A stretch of 43,286 nucleotides of DNA from Gallionella sp. (GTDB taxonomy: Bacteria > Pseudomonadota > Gammaproteobacteria > Burkholderiales > Gallionellaceae). Location of the stretch: contig JAUSNM010000105.1 in assembly GCA_030645535.1 (NCBI GenBank), positions 1 through 43,286 on the forward strand, in the 5' to 3' direction. The position numbers and the translations under genes are program-made. Numbering within the stretch: the stretch's first letter is position 1; the number at the start of each line of letters is the position of its first letter. The notes below the pieces were generated by a model. It worked only from the letters and a program-made list of their open reading frames with translations. It was not told where the DNA came from and ran no database searches. Below, in pieces: positions 26,882 to 35,800 of the stretch.

Positions 26882-27763
26882 TCAGATGACGATCTCGACA
26901 CCTTCCCGTGCCAGCCGGACATCGAGATTACCCAAAACATGGCGGCTCAGGGCATCGGCGAATACCTGTTCCAGTTCATCATCGCTGCGGGTAGGCTCAT
27001 GGTGAGTGCAATAGAGAATTTTTACGCCGGCATCGATGGCAAGCTGGATGCTGCTGTCGAAGGTGCCATGCCCCCAACCCTTCTTCGCCGGATACTCTTC
27101 CTGCGTGTAGGATGAGTCTGCAATGAGAATATCCACACCCTGCATCGCCTCGACGATGGATAGACGCTGCTCCTCGATCAAGGCCTGATATTCGGCATAT
27201 CCCTCGTCAGCCGGCTCGTAGATGTTGAAATGCGCTTCGTGATCGCCGGTGAAAAAGATCGCCCGGCCGTTGCATTCGATGCGGTAGCCCAGATTGATGA
27301 CCGGATGATTGAGCAGCACGGAGGTGACCGTTGCATCAGCCACGGTAACGGTCTCATTCGGCATAATGTCGGTGTATTCGAAGCGGGATTTTATCTCGGC
27401 AGCGCTGACAGGGAAGTAGCTGTATTGCAACTGCATATTGATAATGCGTTCCGGCCCTTCGCCCGTGATGGGGTCGACTGCGCCGTACAGTTTGATGGTA
27501 TTTCCCGGGATGAAAATGGGAATGAAAAACGGCAGGCCCTGAATGTGATCCCAGTGACTGTGCGTGTTGAAGATATGTGCGGTAATGGGCAGCCTTTTGA
27601 GCAGCGTTTGCGCCAAAGGAAAAATGCCCGTGCCGCCATCCAGAATGATCAGTTCGTCGGCATCGGTGCGTATCTCGATGCAGGTCGTGTTGCCGCCGTA
27701 ACGCACGGTACGCTCGCCCGGTGACGGTATCGAGCCGCGCACCCCCCAGAATTTTAATTTCAT
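26882..27763 (-). CDS. MBL-fold metallo-hydrolase
   Basis: 293 residues. It begins M-K-L-K-F-W-G-V-R-G-S-I-P-S-P-G, and the metal motif T-H-S-H-W-D-H is at about 67-73. Further ligands are probably in the V-L-L-N-H-P, F-F-T-G-D-H-E and Y-C-T-H-H-E-P stretches. The fold resembles PhnP and class II-type cyclic phosphodiesterase relatives, so a phosphodiester is a likely substrate but is not proven. It overlaps the HDOD gene by four bases, so the two are coupled. Confidence 0.87.
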   Translation of the reverse strand: MKLKFWGVRGSIPSPGERTVRYGGNTTCIEIRTDADELIILDGGTGIFPLAQTLLKRLPITAHIFNTHSHWDHIQGLPFFIPIFIPGNTIKLYGAVDPITGEGPERIINMQLQYSYFPVSAAEIKSRFEYTDIMPNETVTVADATVTSVLLNHPVINLGYRIECNGRAIFFTGDHEAHFNIYEPADEGYAEYQALIEEQRLSIVEAMQGVDILIADSSYTQEEYPAKKGWGHGTFDSSIQLAIDAGVKILYCTHHEPTRSDDELEQVFADALSRHVLGNLDVRLAREGVEIVI

Positions 27764-28635
27764 GCCACGATCCCCCGGCCGACCTGGGCTACGACTTGTG
27801 CCTCACTTTCTATCCTTGAAAGATCTCCCAGGCTGGCGATGATGTCTGACAAAGAACCATTGAAACGCGCCGCTAAAGCGGGGGGCAGCTCTTCCACCAG
27901 AAGGTTGCCGCCATTGCCCATGCCCAGCTGTTTGCTGATCTGATTGGCCACAAAAAGACAGCTTTGCACCGTGTTGTCAGGTGAAATCACGCTGTGATGA
28001 TTGCGTATGGTCTCGATGAGCTGTTTGGGGAAACTCCATTTCTCCACCAGCATCCCGCCGATGACGGTGTGATCGGTACCGATGATCTTTTGTTCAGCGG
28101 CATGCAATGAGATTGATTGCTCGATGCTGTACGCCAGCGCCGCCTTTGATTCTTCCGGAAGAAACTGGCCGAGCACGACTTTGCCGAAATCGTGCAGCAG
28201 ACCTGCAATGTAGCAGTCGGCAGGATCGGTATCATCCCGGCCATACTTCTGGCATAAGGTGCGCGCCAGACCTGCCGTCGTCAGGGAGTGTGTCAGGTAG
28301 CCGTGCACATCGAATCCTACCTCGGTTTGTTGCGGCAGGGCACCCATCGCTGCAAATGACAAGGCCATATTCTTGATTGTATTCAAACCGAGATAAACCA
28401 TGGACTGATTGACCGAGGTTACCTGCTTGGTAAAACCGTAGCTGGCGGAATTGATGACGCGCAGCAATTTCATCGTCATCACCGGGTCATGCTCAATAAC
28501 CATGACCAATTCTTTAGGCGAGCAATTGATGTCTCGCGACAGCTCCAAAATGCGCTGTACGCTTTTGGGGAAAGCGGGCATTTTTTCCACTGCTGCGGAT
28601 AATCTTTTGGTCAGCTCTATAGAGGTTTGGGTCAT
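27760..28635 (-). CDS. HDOD-domain signalling protein
   Basis: 291 residues. The HDOD fold (about 15-215) has P-A-F-P-K-S-V-Q-R-I-L-E-L, I-E-H-D-P-V-M-T-M-K-L-L-R-V-I-N-S-A-S-Y-G, G-L-L-H-D-F-G-K and V-E-K-W-S-F-P. HDOD proteins are catalytically silent HD relatives used in signalling, often with c-di-GMP or chemosensory networks. It is coupled to the downstream MBL gene. The partner is unknown. Confidence 0.9.
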   Translation of the reverse strand: MTQTSIELTKRLSAAVEKMPAFPKSVQRILELSRDINCSPKELVMVIEHDPVMTMKLLRVINSASYGFTKQVTSVNQSMVYLGLNTIKNMALSFAAMGALPQQTEVGFDVHGYLTHSLTTAGLARTLCQKYGRDDTDPADCYIAGLLHDFGKVVLGQFLPEESKAALAYSIEQSISLHAAEQKIIGTDHTVIGGMLVEKWSFPKQLIETIRNHHSVISPDNTVQSCLFVANQISKQLGMGNGGNLLVEELPPALAARFNGSLSDIIASLGDLSRIESEAQVVAQVGRGIVA

Positions 28636-28707
28636 GGGGTGGATTAAGCTCTATGCATGAAGGCTAGTTCACAGATCGCTCAAATTAAGCTGAAAAATTT
28701 AACAGGT

Positions 28708-28726
28708 GATAATGATAACGCATCTG
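28708..28726. promoter_or_regulatory. Weak Fur-box-like sequence upstream of the HDOD gene
   Basis: GATAATGATAACGCATCTG agrees with the 19-bp Fur consensus at 13 positions, including the first 11. It lies about 75-90 bases upstream of the HDOD start codon, between it and the cyclase gene. This is a partial match only. Confidence 0.2.
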
Positions 28727-28759
28727 TTTGATAAGTTGTTGATTGAGATAAGCTGGCTT

Positions 28760-30454
28760 TTACAGCCCGGATTCAGAAAAGTAGATGAAGCGATTTCGTC
28801 CTGATGCCTTGGCCGCGTACATCGCCTTGTCCGCACATTTTAGCAAACCTGCCAAATCGGTTGCATCCTGCGGATACAGGGCAATCCCGATGCTCGCTGA
28901 AATGTGGTAGCCCGTTTCGTCATTTACAAAGAAAAAGGGTTGCGCCATTTTTGCAACAATGTTTTCCGCTATCCGTATCGTCTGTGATGTGTTGCCAAGT
29001 TCGGGCAGGATGACGGTAAATTCGTCGCCACCGAGACGTGCGACAGTATCTGCTTCGCGCACACAGCTGCTCAGGCGTCGTGCCACCTCCATCAACAACG
29101 CATCGCCGTTGGCGTGTCCCAGTGTGTCGTTGATTTCCTTGAAGTAATCCAGATCGATGAAGAACAGGGCGAGTTGCAACTCGGTACGATGTGCCAGTTT
29201 GATTGCCTGCCCCAGCCGGTCATGAAACAGACGGCGGTTAGGCAGGTTGGTCAGCGGATCGTAATTGGCTTGCCAGTGGGTCAGTTCGTCCTTTTGTTTC
29301 TTTTCGGTAATGTCCGAGAACTGCGCGACATAGCGGTATACGCTGCCATCCTTGTGGCGCAGGGCGATGATGTTGGCTGATTTTGCGTATAGCTCGCCAT
29401 CTTTACGTTTGTCCCAGATTTCCCCCTGCCAATGTCCATCTTTCAAAATTGATTTCCACATCTTCTGATAAAAGTGAACATCATGCCGGCCGGATTGCAT
29501 GAGCCTGGGATTTTTTCCGATCACGTCATCCGGCGTATAGCCGGTGATACGCGTGAAGGCCGGGTTAACATCCACGATCAGGTTGTTCTCATCTGTCACG
29601 ACGATGGCATCCGCGTTGGACTGGTAGATTGATGCGGCCAATTTCATCGATTTCTCGGAATTGTATAAGGCGCCCGACATCTTGTTGAACGCGGCAGTCA
29701 GCTTGCCGATCTCGTCCTGGCTGCCATCCTTCAGTGCAACAGGGACGAAATTCTCCATGCTGCCACTGAGCTGCATGGATTCCATTGCAAATTGCAGTTT
29801 CACGATTGGGCGCATAAACCTGCGTATCAGCCAGCGGGTAGCGAAAAACAGCAGGATTTGCAACAGAATCTGTCCCAGCCAAAGCATGTCCTGGGTGCGC
29901 CCGATGGCATTGAAATCCTCGGTCATGTCGATGGTGATGCTGGCCGCTCCGTTCACCGAGCCCGCTTCGACCTTGTGGCAGGTCAGACAATTGGTGCCAC
30001 GATAGTTGGTGCTCGCGATAAAGGGGACTACTGTACGTAATGTCGGCGCGTCACGATTTTCGCTCAACAGAAAATCCGGCTGTTTCGACTTCATTACGCG
30101 CCTATCCATGTCGTCCGCAACTTGTTCTTCGGGCAGGCCTGGACCGAACTGATCCTGTACCTGCCTGGCGCGAATGATGCGCAACTCCTTCACATCCTTT
30201 GAAGCCGCCATCTTTTTTATGAAAAGACGACGGTTTTCAGGGTCGGAAATCATGCCGGTAACCATCAGCATGTTCATGCCGTTGATGATCCCGTCTGCTG
30301 AGACGGTGGCTCGTCTCTCAGCGCCATCCAGGATTTCTCCTTCAATGTGTTCCATTATCCAGAAGTGAGCGAAAGACAACACAACGACCAACATCACCTG
30401 TATAGGGATGTTTAGTTTTGTTCCAATATCAAGTGCTTGCCACCAATTTCTCAT
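28760..30454 (-). CDS. Diguanylate cyclase with periplasmic c-type heme motif, HAMP and PAS
   Basis: 564 residues from the ATG at 30454. TM1 is about 18-34. A periplasmic sensor of about 155 residues contains C-L-T-C-H (156-160), a covalent heme c attachment motif, so it resembles the heme-binding (DUF3365/Tll0287-like) sensors. TM2 is about 191-208, then HAMP (about 209-262), PAS (about 285-400) and GGDEF. The active site R-L-G-G-D-E-F is intact and R-E-A-D five residues earlier is a product-inhibition site. It should make c-di-GMP in response to a redox or gas signal. Its start overlaps the stop codon of a 41-codon ORF (TAATG) and it lacks a good ribosome binding site. Confidence 0.92.
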   Translation of the reverse strand: MRNWWQALDIGTKLNIPIQVMLVVVLSFAHFWIMEHIEGEILDGAERRATVSADGIINGMNMLMVTGMISDPENRRLFIKKMAASKDVKELRIIRARQVQDQFGPGLPEEQVADDMDRRVMKSKQPDFLLSENRDAPTLRTVVPFIASTNYRGTNCLTCHKVEAGSVNGAASITIDMTEDFNAIGRTQDMLWLGQILLQILLFFATRWLIRRFMRPIVKLQFAMESMQLSGSMENFVPVALKDGSQDEIGKLTAAFNKMSGALYNSEKSMKLAASIYQSNADAIVVTDENNLIVDVNPAFTRITGYTPDDVIGKNPRLMQSGRHDVHFYQKMWKSILKDGHWQGEIWDKRKDGELYAKSANIIALRHKDGSVYRYVAQFSDITEKKQKDELTHWQANYDPLTNLPNRRLFHDRLGQAIKLAHRTELQLALFFIDLDYFKEINDTLGHANGDALLMEVARRLSSCVREADTVARLGGDEFTVILPELGNTSQTIRIAENIVAKMAQPFFFVNDETGYHISASIGIALYPQDATDLAGLLKCADKAMYAAKASGRNRFIYFSESGL

Positions 30455-30579
30455 TACGCGGTACTGTCTTTCATGTTCGTTTTTTCGGCCGGGCAGGATA
30501 GTACCGCATTGCGGATGCATGTGAAACACGCATAGCCAGACAGGATGGGTAGCGGGTCGGTTGCTGGGATGTTCGTCAT
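30454..30579 (-). CDS. Small cysteine-containing ORF (41 aa) coupled to the heme-motif cyclase
   Basis: An ATG at 30579 with GGAG seven bases upstream (CTCC at 30587-30590 on the plus strand) opens a 41-codon frame (MTNIPATDPLPILSGYACFT...). Its TAA shares one base with the cyclase ATG (TAATG). It contains C-F-T-C and a third cysteine 11 residues after the first. No family was recognised. The good ribosome binding site and the tight overlap argue that it is translated and couples to the cyclase. Confidence 0.45.
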   Translation of the reverse strand: MTNIPATDPLPILSGYACFTCIRNAVLSCPAEKTNMKDSTA

Positions 30580-30669
30580 GATCTCGCTCCGTAGTTGCTG
30601 AGAAGACGTTATATTACTCCTGTTGTTGTCATCTAACATGCTGACGTATATTGATTTTTACAGGTTTAT

Positions 30670-30736
30670 CCCGATTTTGTATCGGGGAAGTCCGACAGAT
30701 TTCTGTCGGCATGCAAGCGGTATCATGTCGTATAAT
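30670..30736 (+). promoter_or_regulatory. Two tandem hairpins and a -10 box upstream of purT
   Basis: CCCGAT TTTGT ATCGGG (30670-30686) and CCGACAG ATTT CTGTCGG (30692-30709) are perfect inverted repeats only five bases apart. TATAAT follows at 30731-30736, 32 bases before the purT ATG; its -35 is poor. The palindromes could be operator sites or the end of a transcript reading into the region. Confidence 0.4.
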
Positions 30737-30767
30737 TTCGCCCAGTTCACACTTAAGGCCTTACAAA

Positions 30768-31979
30768 ATGTCTGCTCAACTATCTGTTATCGGTACGCCT
30801 CTCAGCCCTTCTGCCACAAAAGTCATGCTGCTGGGCAGCGGCGAACTGGGCAAGGAAGTCATCATCGCCTTGCAGCGTTTAGGCGTGGAAACCATCGCGG
30901 TGGATCGCTATGCCGATGCACCAGGACACCAGGTTGCGCATCGCGCTCATGTGATCAACATGGCGGATGGCGCAGCCCTGCGTGCCTTGATCGAACAGGA
31001 AAAGCCCGATCTGATCGTGCCGGAAATCGAAGCGATCGCCACCGACATGCTGGAGTTGATCGAGCGTGAAGGGCAGGCGCGGGTGATTCCTACCGCACGA
31101 GCCACCCGGCTCACGATGAACCGCGAAGGCATTCGCCGTCTTGCCGCTGAAACGCTGGGTGTTCAAACCTCCCCCTACCGTTTCGCCGACAGCCTGGAAG
31201 AAATGCGCGCAGCGATTGACTACATTGGATACCCTTGCATCATCAAGCCGGTGATGTCATCCTCCGGCAAGGGACAGTCCAAGGTGGATACGCCGGCTGA
31301 AGTCAATGCAGCATGGGATTACGCCGCCAGCGGCAGTCGCGTGAATCAGGGCCGTGTGATCGTCGAGGGTGTGATCCGTTTCGATTATGAAATCACGCTG
31401 CTCACCGTGCGTGCGCTGGGATTGGATGGCAACACGGAAACACACTTTTGCGATCCCATCGGTCATGTGCAGGTACATGGCGATTATGTGGAAAGCTGGC
31501 AACCGCAGGCAATGCCACCACTGGCCTTGCAACGCGCGCGCGACATCGCCAGAAAGGTCACGGATGATCTGGGCGGTCTTGGCCTGTTTGGCGTTGAGCT
31601 GTTCGTCAAGGGCGATGAGGTGTGGTTCAGCGAGGTCAGCCCGCGCCCGCATGACACGGGTATGGTGACGATGTGCTCGCAGGTGCAGAACGAGTTTGAG
31701 CTGCATGCCCGCGCAATTCTCGGCCTGCCGGTGGATGTCACGCTGCGCGCACCCGGGGCTTCTGCTGTGATCTACGGTCAGATGGATGAAAAAGGCATCG
31801 CCTTCGCAGGCGTGAGTGATGCCTTGCGCGTACCGGGCAGCGACATCCGGCTGTTCGGCAAACCGGAATCCTTCCTTCGCCGCCGCATGGGCGTTGCACT
31901 GGCGACAGGGGTTGATACAGACGAGGCGAGGGGGCGTGCCAAACTGGCGGCGAGCCGTGTAAAACCCGTCAAGCCATGA
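30768..31979 (+). CDS. purT: Formate-dependent phosphoribosylglycinamide formyltransferase
   Basis: 403 residues from the ATG at 30768; the upstream extension is not conserved. ATP-grasp enzyme with [12 protein letters not shown] at the N-terminus, the V-P-E-I-E-A-I loop, [10 protein letters not shown] (ATP loop) and [13 protein letters not shown]. It makes formyl-GAR from formate in purine synthesis without folate. Its stop codon overlaps the VOC gene start (ATGA). The preceding region carries a TATAAT and two hairpins. Confidence 0.96.
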   Translation: MSAQLSVIGTPLSPSATKVMLLGSGELGKEVIIALQRLGVETIAVDRYADAPGHQVAHRAHVINMADGAALRALIEQEKPDLIVPEIEAIATDMLELIEREGQARVIPTARATRLTMNREGIRRLAAETLGVQTSPYRFADSLEEMRAAIDYIGYPCIIKPVMSSSGKGQSKVDTPAEVNAAWDYAASGSRVNQGRVIVEGVIRFDYEITLLTVRALGLDGNTETHFCDPIGHVQVHGDYVESWQPQAMPPLALQRARDIARKVTDDLGGLGLFGVELFVKGDEVWFSEVSPRPHDTGMVTMCSQVQNEFELHARAILGLPVDVTLRAPGASAVIYGQMDEKGIAFAGVSDALRVPGSDIRLFGKPESFLRRRMGVALATGVDTDEARGRAKLAASRVKPVKP

Positions 31980-32347
31980 TCACAGGAATACATCACACCA
32001 GCTTTCTGACTGCTGACTTGAACCGTGCACGTGCTTTTTACGAAGGCCTGCTCGGTCTGCAGCCGGATCCTGCGCGCCCGGTCATGAGTTTCGACGGGGT
32101 GTGGTATGACGTGGCGCAGGGTCAGCAGATACACCTGATGGTGTTGCCCGACGTTGAGTTGGGTTTGAAGCGCCCCGTGCACGGCGGGCGCGACCGCCAC
32201 GTGGCGCTGACCGTTACGGATGTTGAGATGTTGAAGGCGCAACTGGATCGTGCGGGGATTGTTTATACCTTGAGCCAATCCGGCCGCCGTGCGCTGTTCT
32301 GCCGCGATCCGGACCAGAACGCGCTGGAATTCATCGAGGTGAAGTAG
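31976..32347 (+). CDS. VOC-family (glyoxalase/bleomycin resistance-like) protein
   Basis: 123 residues. It begins [27 protein letters not shown], then H-V-A-L-T-V-T-D and [10 protein letters not shown]. This is the two betaalphabetabetabeta modules with potential metal residues (His6, His74, Glu119 region). The reaction is unknown; members include glyoxalases and dioxygenases. Coupled to purT by a four-base overlap, and zapE starts three bases after it. Confidence 0.85.
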   Translation: MITGIHHTSFLTADLNRARAFYEGLLGLQPDPARPVMSFDGVWYDVAQGQQIHLMVLPDVELGLKRPVHGGRDRHVALTVTDVEMLKAQLDRAGIVYTLSQSGRRALFCRDPDQNALEFIEVK

Positions 32348-32350
32348 CGG

Positions 32351-33478
32351 ATGCCTCAAAACGACACGGTGATCAGTCCTAAACTCTGGTACAGGGAGGT
32401 CTGCGATAAAGCGGGCTTCGTTGCTGATGCGGCGCAGACTGCCGCGATTGAAGAGCTGGAAACACTCTGGCAGCAACTGGTCGAGTTCAAGAGTAAACGC
32501 GATAGATTTCTGGGGCGCAGTCTTTTAAGCCCGCACGTACCCCATGGCCTGTATATCTGGGGCGGGGTAGGGCGCGGCAAGACGTTTTTGATGGATGGTT
32601 TTTATCACTGTCTGCCCTATCGTCGCAAACGCCGCATCCACTTCCACAATTTCATGGCTGAAGTTCACCACGAGATGAAGCGGCTCTCCCATGCGCCTGA
32701 TCCGCTGATGGCGCTGGCCGACAATATCGCACACGCAACCCGCCTGCTCTGTCTGGATGAGTTGCATGTGGACGACATTGCCGATGCGATGATCCTGGGG
32801 CGCTTGCTCAGTGCCCTGTTCAAGCGTGGCGTGGTGTTGCTTACCACTTCCAATTACCCGCCGGACGGCCTCTATCCGAACGGGCTGCAGCGGCAGAATT
32901 TCCTGCCCGCCATCGAACTGTTGAAGCAGGAATTGAAAGTGTTGCATTTCGATGGCAATAAAGATTACCGCATGCTGCAGATGGTGCGCGATCCGGTTTT
33001 CATGGCGTCTGACGATGCGGACCGCCGCATGGAGTCCTTGTTTAAGCGACTCACAGCCGGCCTGCAAACCCATGAAGGATTCGTCGAGGCGGGGTCTGTC
33101 CGGATATCGGTTTTGCATGCAGCACGCGACATCGTCTGGTTCGATTTCAAGGAGTTGTGCGGGGGCAATCACGACCAGTCCGACTATCTGGCGATCGCCC
33201 ATCGTTATCCTACGGTGTTCCTGTCAGGGGTGCCGCGAATGACGCCGGATAATGCGGCTTGCTCCCGCCGTTTTACCTGGCTGATCGATGTGCTGTACGA
33301 CAACCACGTCAAACTGGTGGCCAGCTTTGCAGTATTGCCCGAAAATTTATACGAGGCAGGTTGCCAGAGCAGCGAATCCCGGCGCATTAGCAGCCGCCTG
33401 ACCGAGATGCAGACGCACCGCTATCTGGGGCTGCCGCATCACAGTTGTGGTGTGACCCTGACAGAAGAGCGCATCTGA
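32351..33478 (+). CDS. zapE: Cell division protein ZapE (AFG1-type ATPase)
   Basis: 375 residues. Walker A is G-G-V-G-R-G-K-T (about residues 72-79), preceded by the family's G-L-Y-I-W. It continues F-M-A-E-V-H-H-E-M-K, then L-C-L-D-E-L-H-V-D-D-I-A-D-A-M (Walker B) and L-T-T-S-N-Y-P-P-D-G-L-Y. This pattern defines ZapE/AFG1. In E. coli ZapE acts at the Z ring under stress. It ends the purT-VOC-zapE operon, followed by a terminator. Confidence 0.94.
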   Translation: MPQNDTVISPKLWYREVCDKAGFVADAAQTAAIEELETLWQQLVEFKSKRDRFLGRSLLSPHVPHGLYIWGGVGRGKTFLMDGFYHCLPYRRKRRIHFHNFMAEVHHEMKRLSHAPDPLMALADNIAHATRLLCLDELHVDDIADAMILGRLLSALFKRGVVLLTTSNYPPDGLYPNGLQRQNFLPAIELLKQELKVLHFDGNKDYRMLQMVRDPVFMASDDADRRMESLFKRLTAGLQTHEGFVEAGSVRISVLHAARDIVWFDFKELCGGNHDQSDYLAIAHRYPTVFLSGVPRMTPDNAACSRRFTWLIDVLYDNHVKLVASFAVLPENLYEAGCQSSESRRISSRLTEMQTHRYLGLPHHSCGVTLTEERI

Positions 33479-33479
33479 A

Positions 33480-33511
33480 CACGGCGATTGAATTCACTGC
33501 CGTGCTTTTCT
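33480..33511 (+). terminator. Rho-independent terminator after zapE
   Basis: CACGGC (33480-33485) and GCCGTG (33499-33504) form a six-bp stem followed by CTTTTCTT. It sits between the convergent zapE and mnmH ends and reaches the mnmH stop codon. Confidence 0.7.
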
Positions 33512-34545
33512 TATAGTGTTTCCGCAATTTGCAGCAGTGCATCCGCTGACAGGCTGGTCAGCGGGATGCGCTTGGCCGTGGGCAGTTTCGCGTAATGTTT
33601 CGATGTGGCGCGCAAATAGCTCGGGTCGTAATGCAGCGTCAGCAATTCCCCGACCATCGTTGCAAAGTCGCCCGCGTGGATGAGTGTCGTCCAGTGCTGC
33701 AATTGTTTTTCGCCGTGAAAACGGTGCAAATTCTGCATGTTGGCGATCAGCAATTGGGGATTTTCCAGATAGTGCCGGTAGTCTTCCAGCAGTCCCTCGA
33801 CGCGGCAGGCGACAGGCGTTTCGACAAGATAACACTCGCTTCCGTGCATCGCGGCGATCAACGCAGGGGGCAGCGTGATCAGGCCGATCTTGTTGCTCTC
33901 AGCCTCCACATACACGGGGAGGGCAGGGTCTAGTTTTTGCAAAGCCTGCAGCAGCGTACTGTCAAAACGCTTTTGCGAAGGTTGTGGCAGTGAAGGCAGG
34001 CGGCCCAGCATTGAACCGCGATGTTGCGCCAGATTTTCAAGGTCGAGCACTTGCCGACCGCGCTCGCTCAACGCAGTCAGCAGGCGACTCTTGCCGGAAC
34101 CGGTCGGGCCGCAGATGACGCGCCATGTGAAGTTTTGCGGTAAAGCCTCCAGTCGTTCCAGAACGTCGCGCCGGTACGACTTGTAGCCGCCTTCCAGTTT
34201 GTGCGCCGCCCAGCCCACTTGCGCCAGTATGATGCTCATCGCACCGCTGCGTTGCCCGCCACGCCAGCAGTAGACCAGCGGTCGCCAGGACTTGGGATGG
34301 TCGCGAAATTGCGTTTCCAGATGATGCGCGATGTTCTTCGCCACCATCGCCGCGCCTACCTTGCGCGCCTCGAAAGGCGACACCTGTTTGTACAGGGTGC
34401 CGACGATGATGCGCTCTTCATCCGAGAATACCGGGCAATTGATCGCACCCGGAAGATGATCTTCGGCAAATTCCGCCGGCGTGCGCACGTCGATAATTGC
34501 GTCAAATTCGGCTACTTGTGATAGGTTTGCAGTTCTGAACAGCAT
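33511..34545 (-). CDS. mnmH: tRNA 2-selenouridine synthase
   Basis: 344 residues from the ATG at 34545. The rhodanese domain (about 1-125) begins almost at once with I-I-D-V-R-T-P-A-E-F and has active-site cysteine in V-Y-C-W-R-G-G-Q-R-S-G. A P-loop domain follows (G-P-T-G-S-G-K-S-R-L-L at about 147-157). MnmH (SelU/YbbB) exchanges sulfur for selenium at the wobble uridine of certain tRNAs using selenophosphate, which is made by SelD, encoded divergently next door. Only 15 bases separate the two start codons, so at least one promoter must lie within the opposite coding sequence. Confidence 0.94.
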   Translation of the reverse strand: MLFRTANLSQVAEFDAIIDVRTPAEFAEDHLPGAINCPVFSDEERIIVGTLYKQVSPFEARKVGAAMVAKNIAHHLETQFRDHPKSWRPLVYCWRGGQRSGAMSIILAQVGWAAHKLEGGYKSYRRDVLERLEALPQNFTWRVICGPTGSGKSRLLTALSERGRQVLDLENLAQHRGSMLGRLPSLPQPSQKRFDSTLLQALQKLDPALPVYVEAESNKIGLITLPPALIAAMHGSECYLVETPVACRVEGLLEDYRHYLENPQLLIANMQNLHRFHGEKQLQHWTTLIHAGDFATMVGELLTLHYDPSYLRATSKHYAKLPTAKRIPLTSLSADALLQIAETL

Positions 34546-34560
34546 GTCAATGAGGAACCT

Positions 34561-35607
34561 ATGTCGGAAATAGAAATAAAGCTGACCCAATTGTCTCACG
34601 GTGGCGGCTGCGGTTGCAAAATAGCACCCGCATTGTTGCAACAAATTTTAGGCGACGTTAAGGATAAATTGCCCTACCCCGATCTGCTGGTAGGCTCAGA
34701 GACCAGCGATGACGCGGCGGTTTACCGGCTGAACGACAGCCAGGCGATCATCGCAACCACCGATTTTTTCATGCCGATCGTCGATGATCCGTTCGATTTT
34801 GGCCGCATCGCCGCGACCAATGCGCTGTCTGACGTGTATGCGATGGGCGGCACACCGATCATGGCACTGGCCATCGTCGGCATGCCGATCAATAAGCTGC
34901 CCGTCGAGGCCATCCGTGCGATTCTGCAAGGCGGCGAGTCGGTCTGCCGTGCCGCAGGCATACCGCTGGCAGGCGGACATTCGATCGATTCCCCTGAGCC
35001 GATCTATGGCTTGGTGGCCATAGGGGTCGTGCACCCTGACAATCTTAAGAAAAACAGCAACGCGCGTGCAGGCGATGTGCTGGTACTCGGCAAGGGGCTG
35101 GGAGTGGGTATCATGGCGGCGGCCCTGAAGAAAGGCGCGCTCAGTGATGAAGGCTATGCGCAGCTGATCGCCAACACCACCAAACTCAATGCCGTGGGCC
35201 CCGCGCTGTCCGGCATAGCTGCCGTGCACGCGCTGACCGATGTGACCGGATTCGGTCTGCTCGGGCATTTGCTGGAAATGTGCCGGGGTGCAGGACTGAC
35301 CGGCGAAGTTGAATTTGATCGGGTGCCGATCTTGTCCGCCGCATTACCGTTGGCGAAGTTGGGCTATGGCCCCGGTGCGATTGAACGCAATATGGAAAGT
35401 TACGGATGTGACGTTCATTTAGCTGATGGCATGGCAAGCTGGCAGCAACGCCTGTTAGCCGATGCGCAAACCAGCGGCGGCTTGCTGGTGTCGGTCGCGC
35501 CCGAGGCGGTCGATGAGGTGTTGGCGTGCTTCAAACAGGCCGGGTTCGAGCAGGCCGCGGTGATCGGCACGATGAAAGCAGGTGCGGCAGGCGTGGTGGT
35601 GAAGTAG
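34561..35607 (+). CDS. selD: Selenide, water dikinase (selenophosphate synthetase)
   Basis: 348 residues. The glycine-rich N-terminal active site H-G-G-G-C-G-C-K has cysteine at 17, where some SelD proteins carry selenocysteine, followed by the essential lysine 20. It continues D-D-A-A-V-Y and A-T-T-D-F-F-M-P-I-V-D-D-P-F-D-F-G-R-I-A-A-T-N-A, the AIR-synthase-like fold. It makes selenophosphate for MnmH. GAGGA lies five bases upstream of the ATG. A hairpin, a MITE-like element and a terminator follow. Confidence 0.96.
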   Translation: MSEIEIKLTQLSHGGGCGCKIAPALLQQILGDVKDKLPYPDLLVGSETSDDAAVYRLNDSQAIIATTDFFMPIVDDPFDFGRIAATNALSDVYAMGGTPIMALAIVGMPINKLPVEAIRAILQGGESVCRAAGIPLAGGHSIDSPEPIYGLVAIGVVHPDNLKKNSNARAGDVLVLGKGLGVGIMAAALKKGALSDEGYAQLIANTTKLNAVGPALSGIAAVHALTDVTGFGLLGHLLEMCRGAGLTGEVEFDRVPILSAALPLAKLGYGPGAIERNMESYGCDVHLADGMASWQQRLLADAQTSGGLLVSVAPEAVDEVLACFKQAGFEQAAVIGTMKAGAAGVVVK

Positions 35608-35641
35608 CGATACCCCCGTGTTGTCCGAGCGGGGGATGTTC

Positions 35642-35785
35642 AACAGGCTGCTGCAAAACTATTACGCTTGCCGATACGTCGTCAAAAAGTAGCTCAAAAT
35701 GCTCATTTACTTTGTGTAAACTCCGCTTTTTCGCCACTTTTTTCCTTGTCTCGACTGCGCTCACAACGTTTTTCAGCAGCCTGTT
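35642..35785. mobile_element. MITE-like element with terminal inverted repeats
   Basis: AACAGGCTGCTGCAAAAC (35642-35659) and GTTTTTCAGCAGCCTGTT (35768-35785) are inverted repeats agreeing at 17 of 18 positions, enclosing 108 bp. There is no transposase and no clear target duplication. The termini resemble widely distributed nonautonomous elements of betaproteobacteria and gammaproteobacteria. A frame on its minus strand is not a believable gene. Confidence 0.6.
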
Positions 35786-35800
35786 AACGTCAGCTTAGTG

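Noticed and set aside
26632..27115. Several short plus-strand frames between the EamA and MBL genes
   Set aside because: They cross repeat arms and the MBL gene in the wrong phase, with no recognisable product.
30540..30768. purT start at 30651, giving a 442-residue protein
   Set aside because: The extra 39 residues cover the two hairpins and the -10 box; PurT homology starts at the ATG at 30768.
34600..34620. Possible selenocysteine codon in selD
   Set aside because: The active-site position reads as cysteine (TGC), not TGA, so no recoding is needed.
35531..35764. Minus-strand frame of 77 codons across the selD end and the MITE-like element
   Set aside because: It overlaps selD and its sequence is part of a repeat; no ribosome binding site or family seen.
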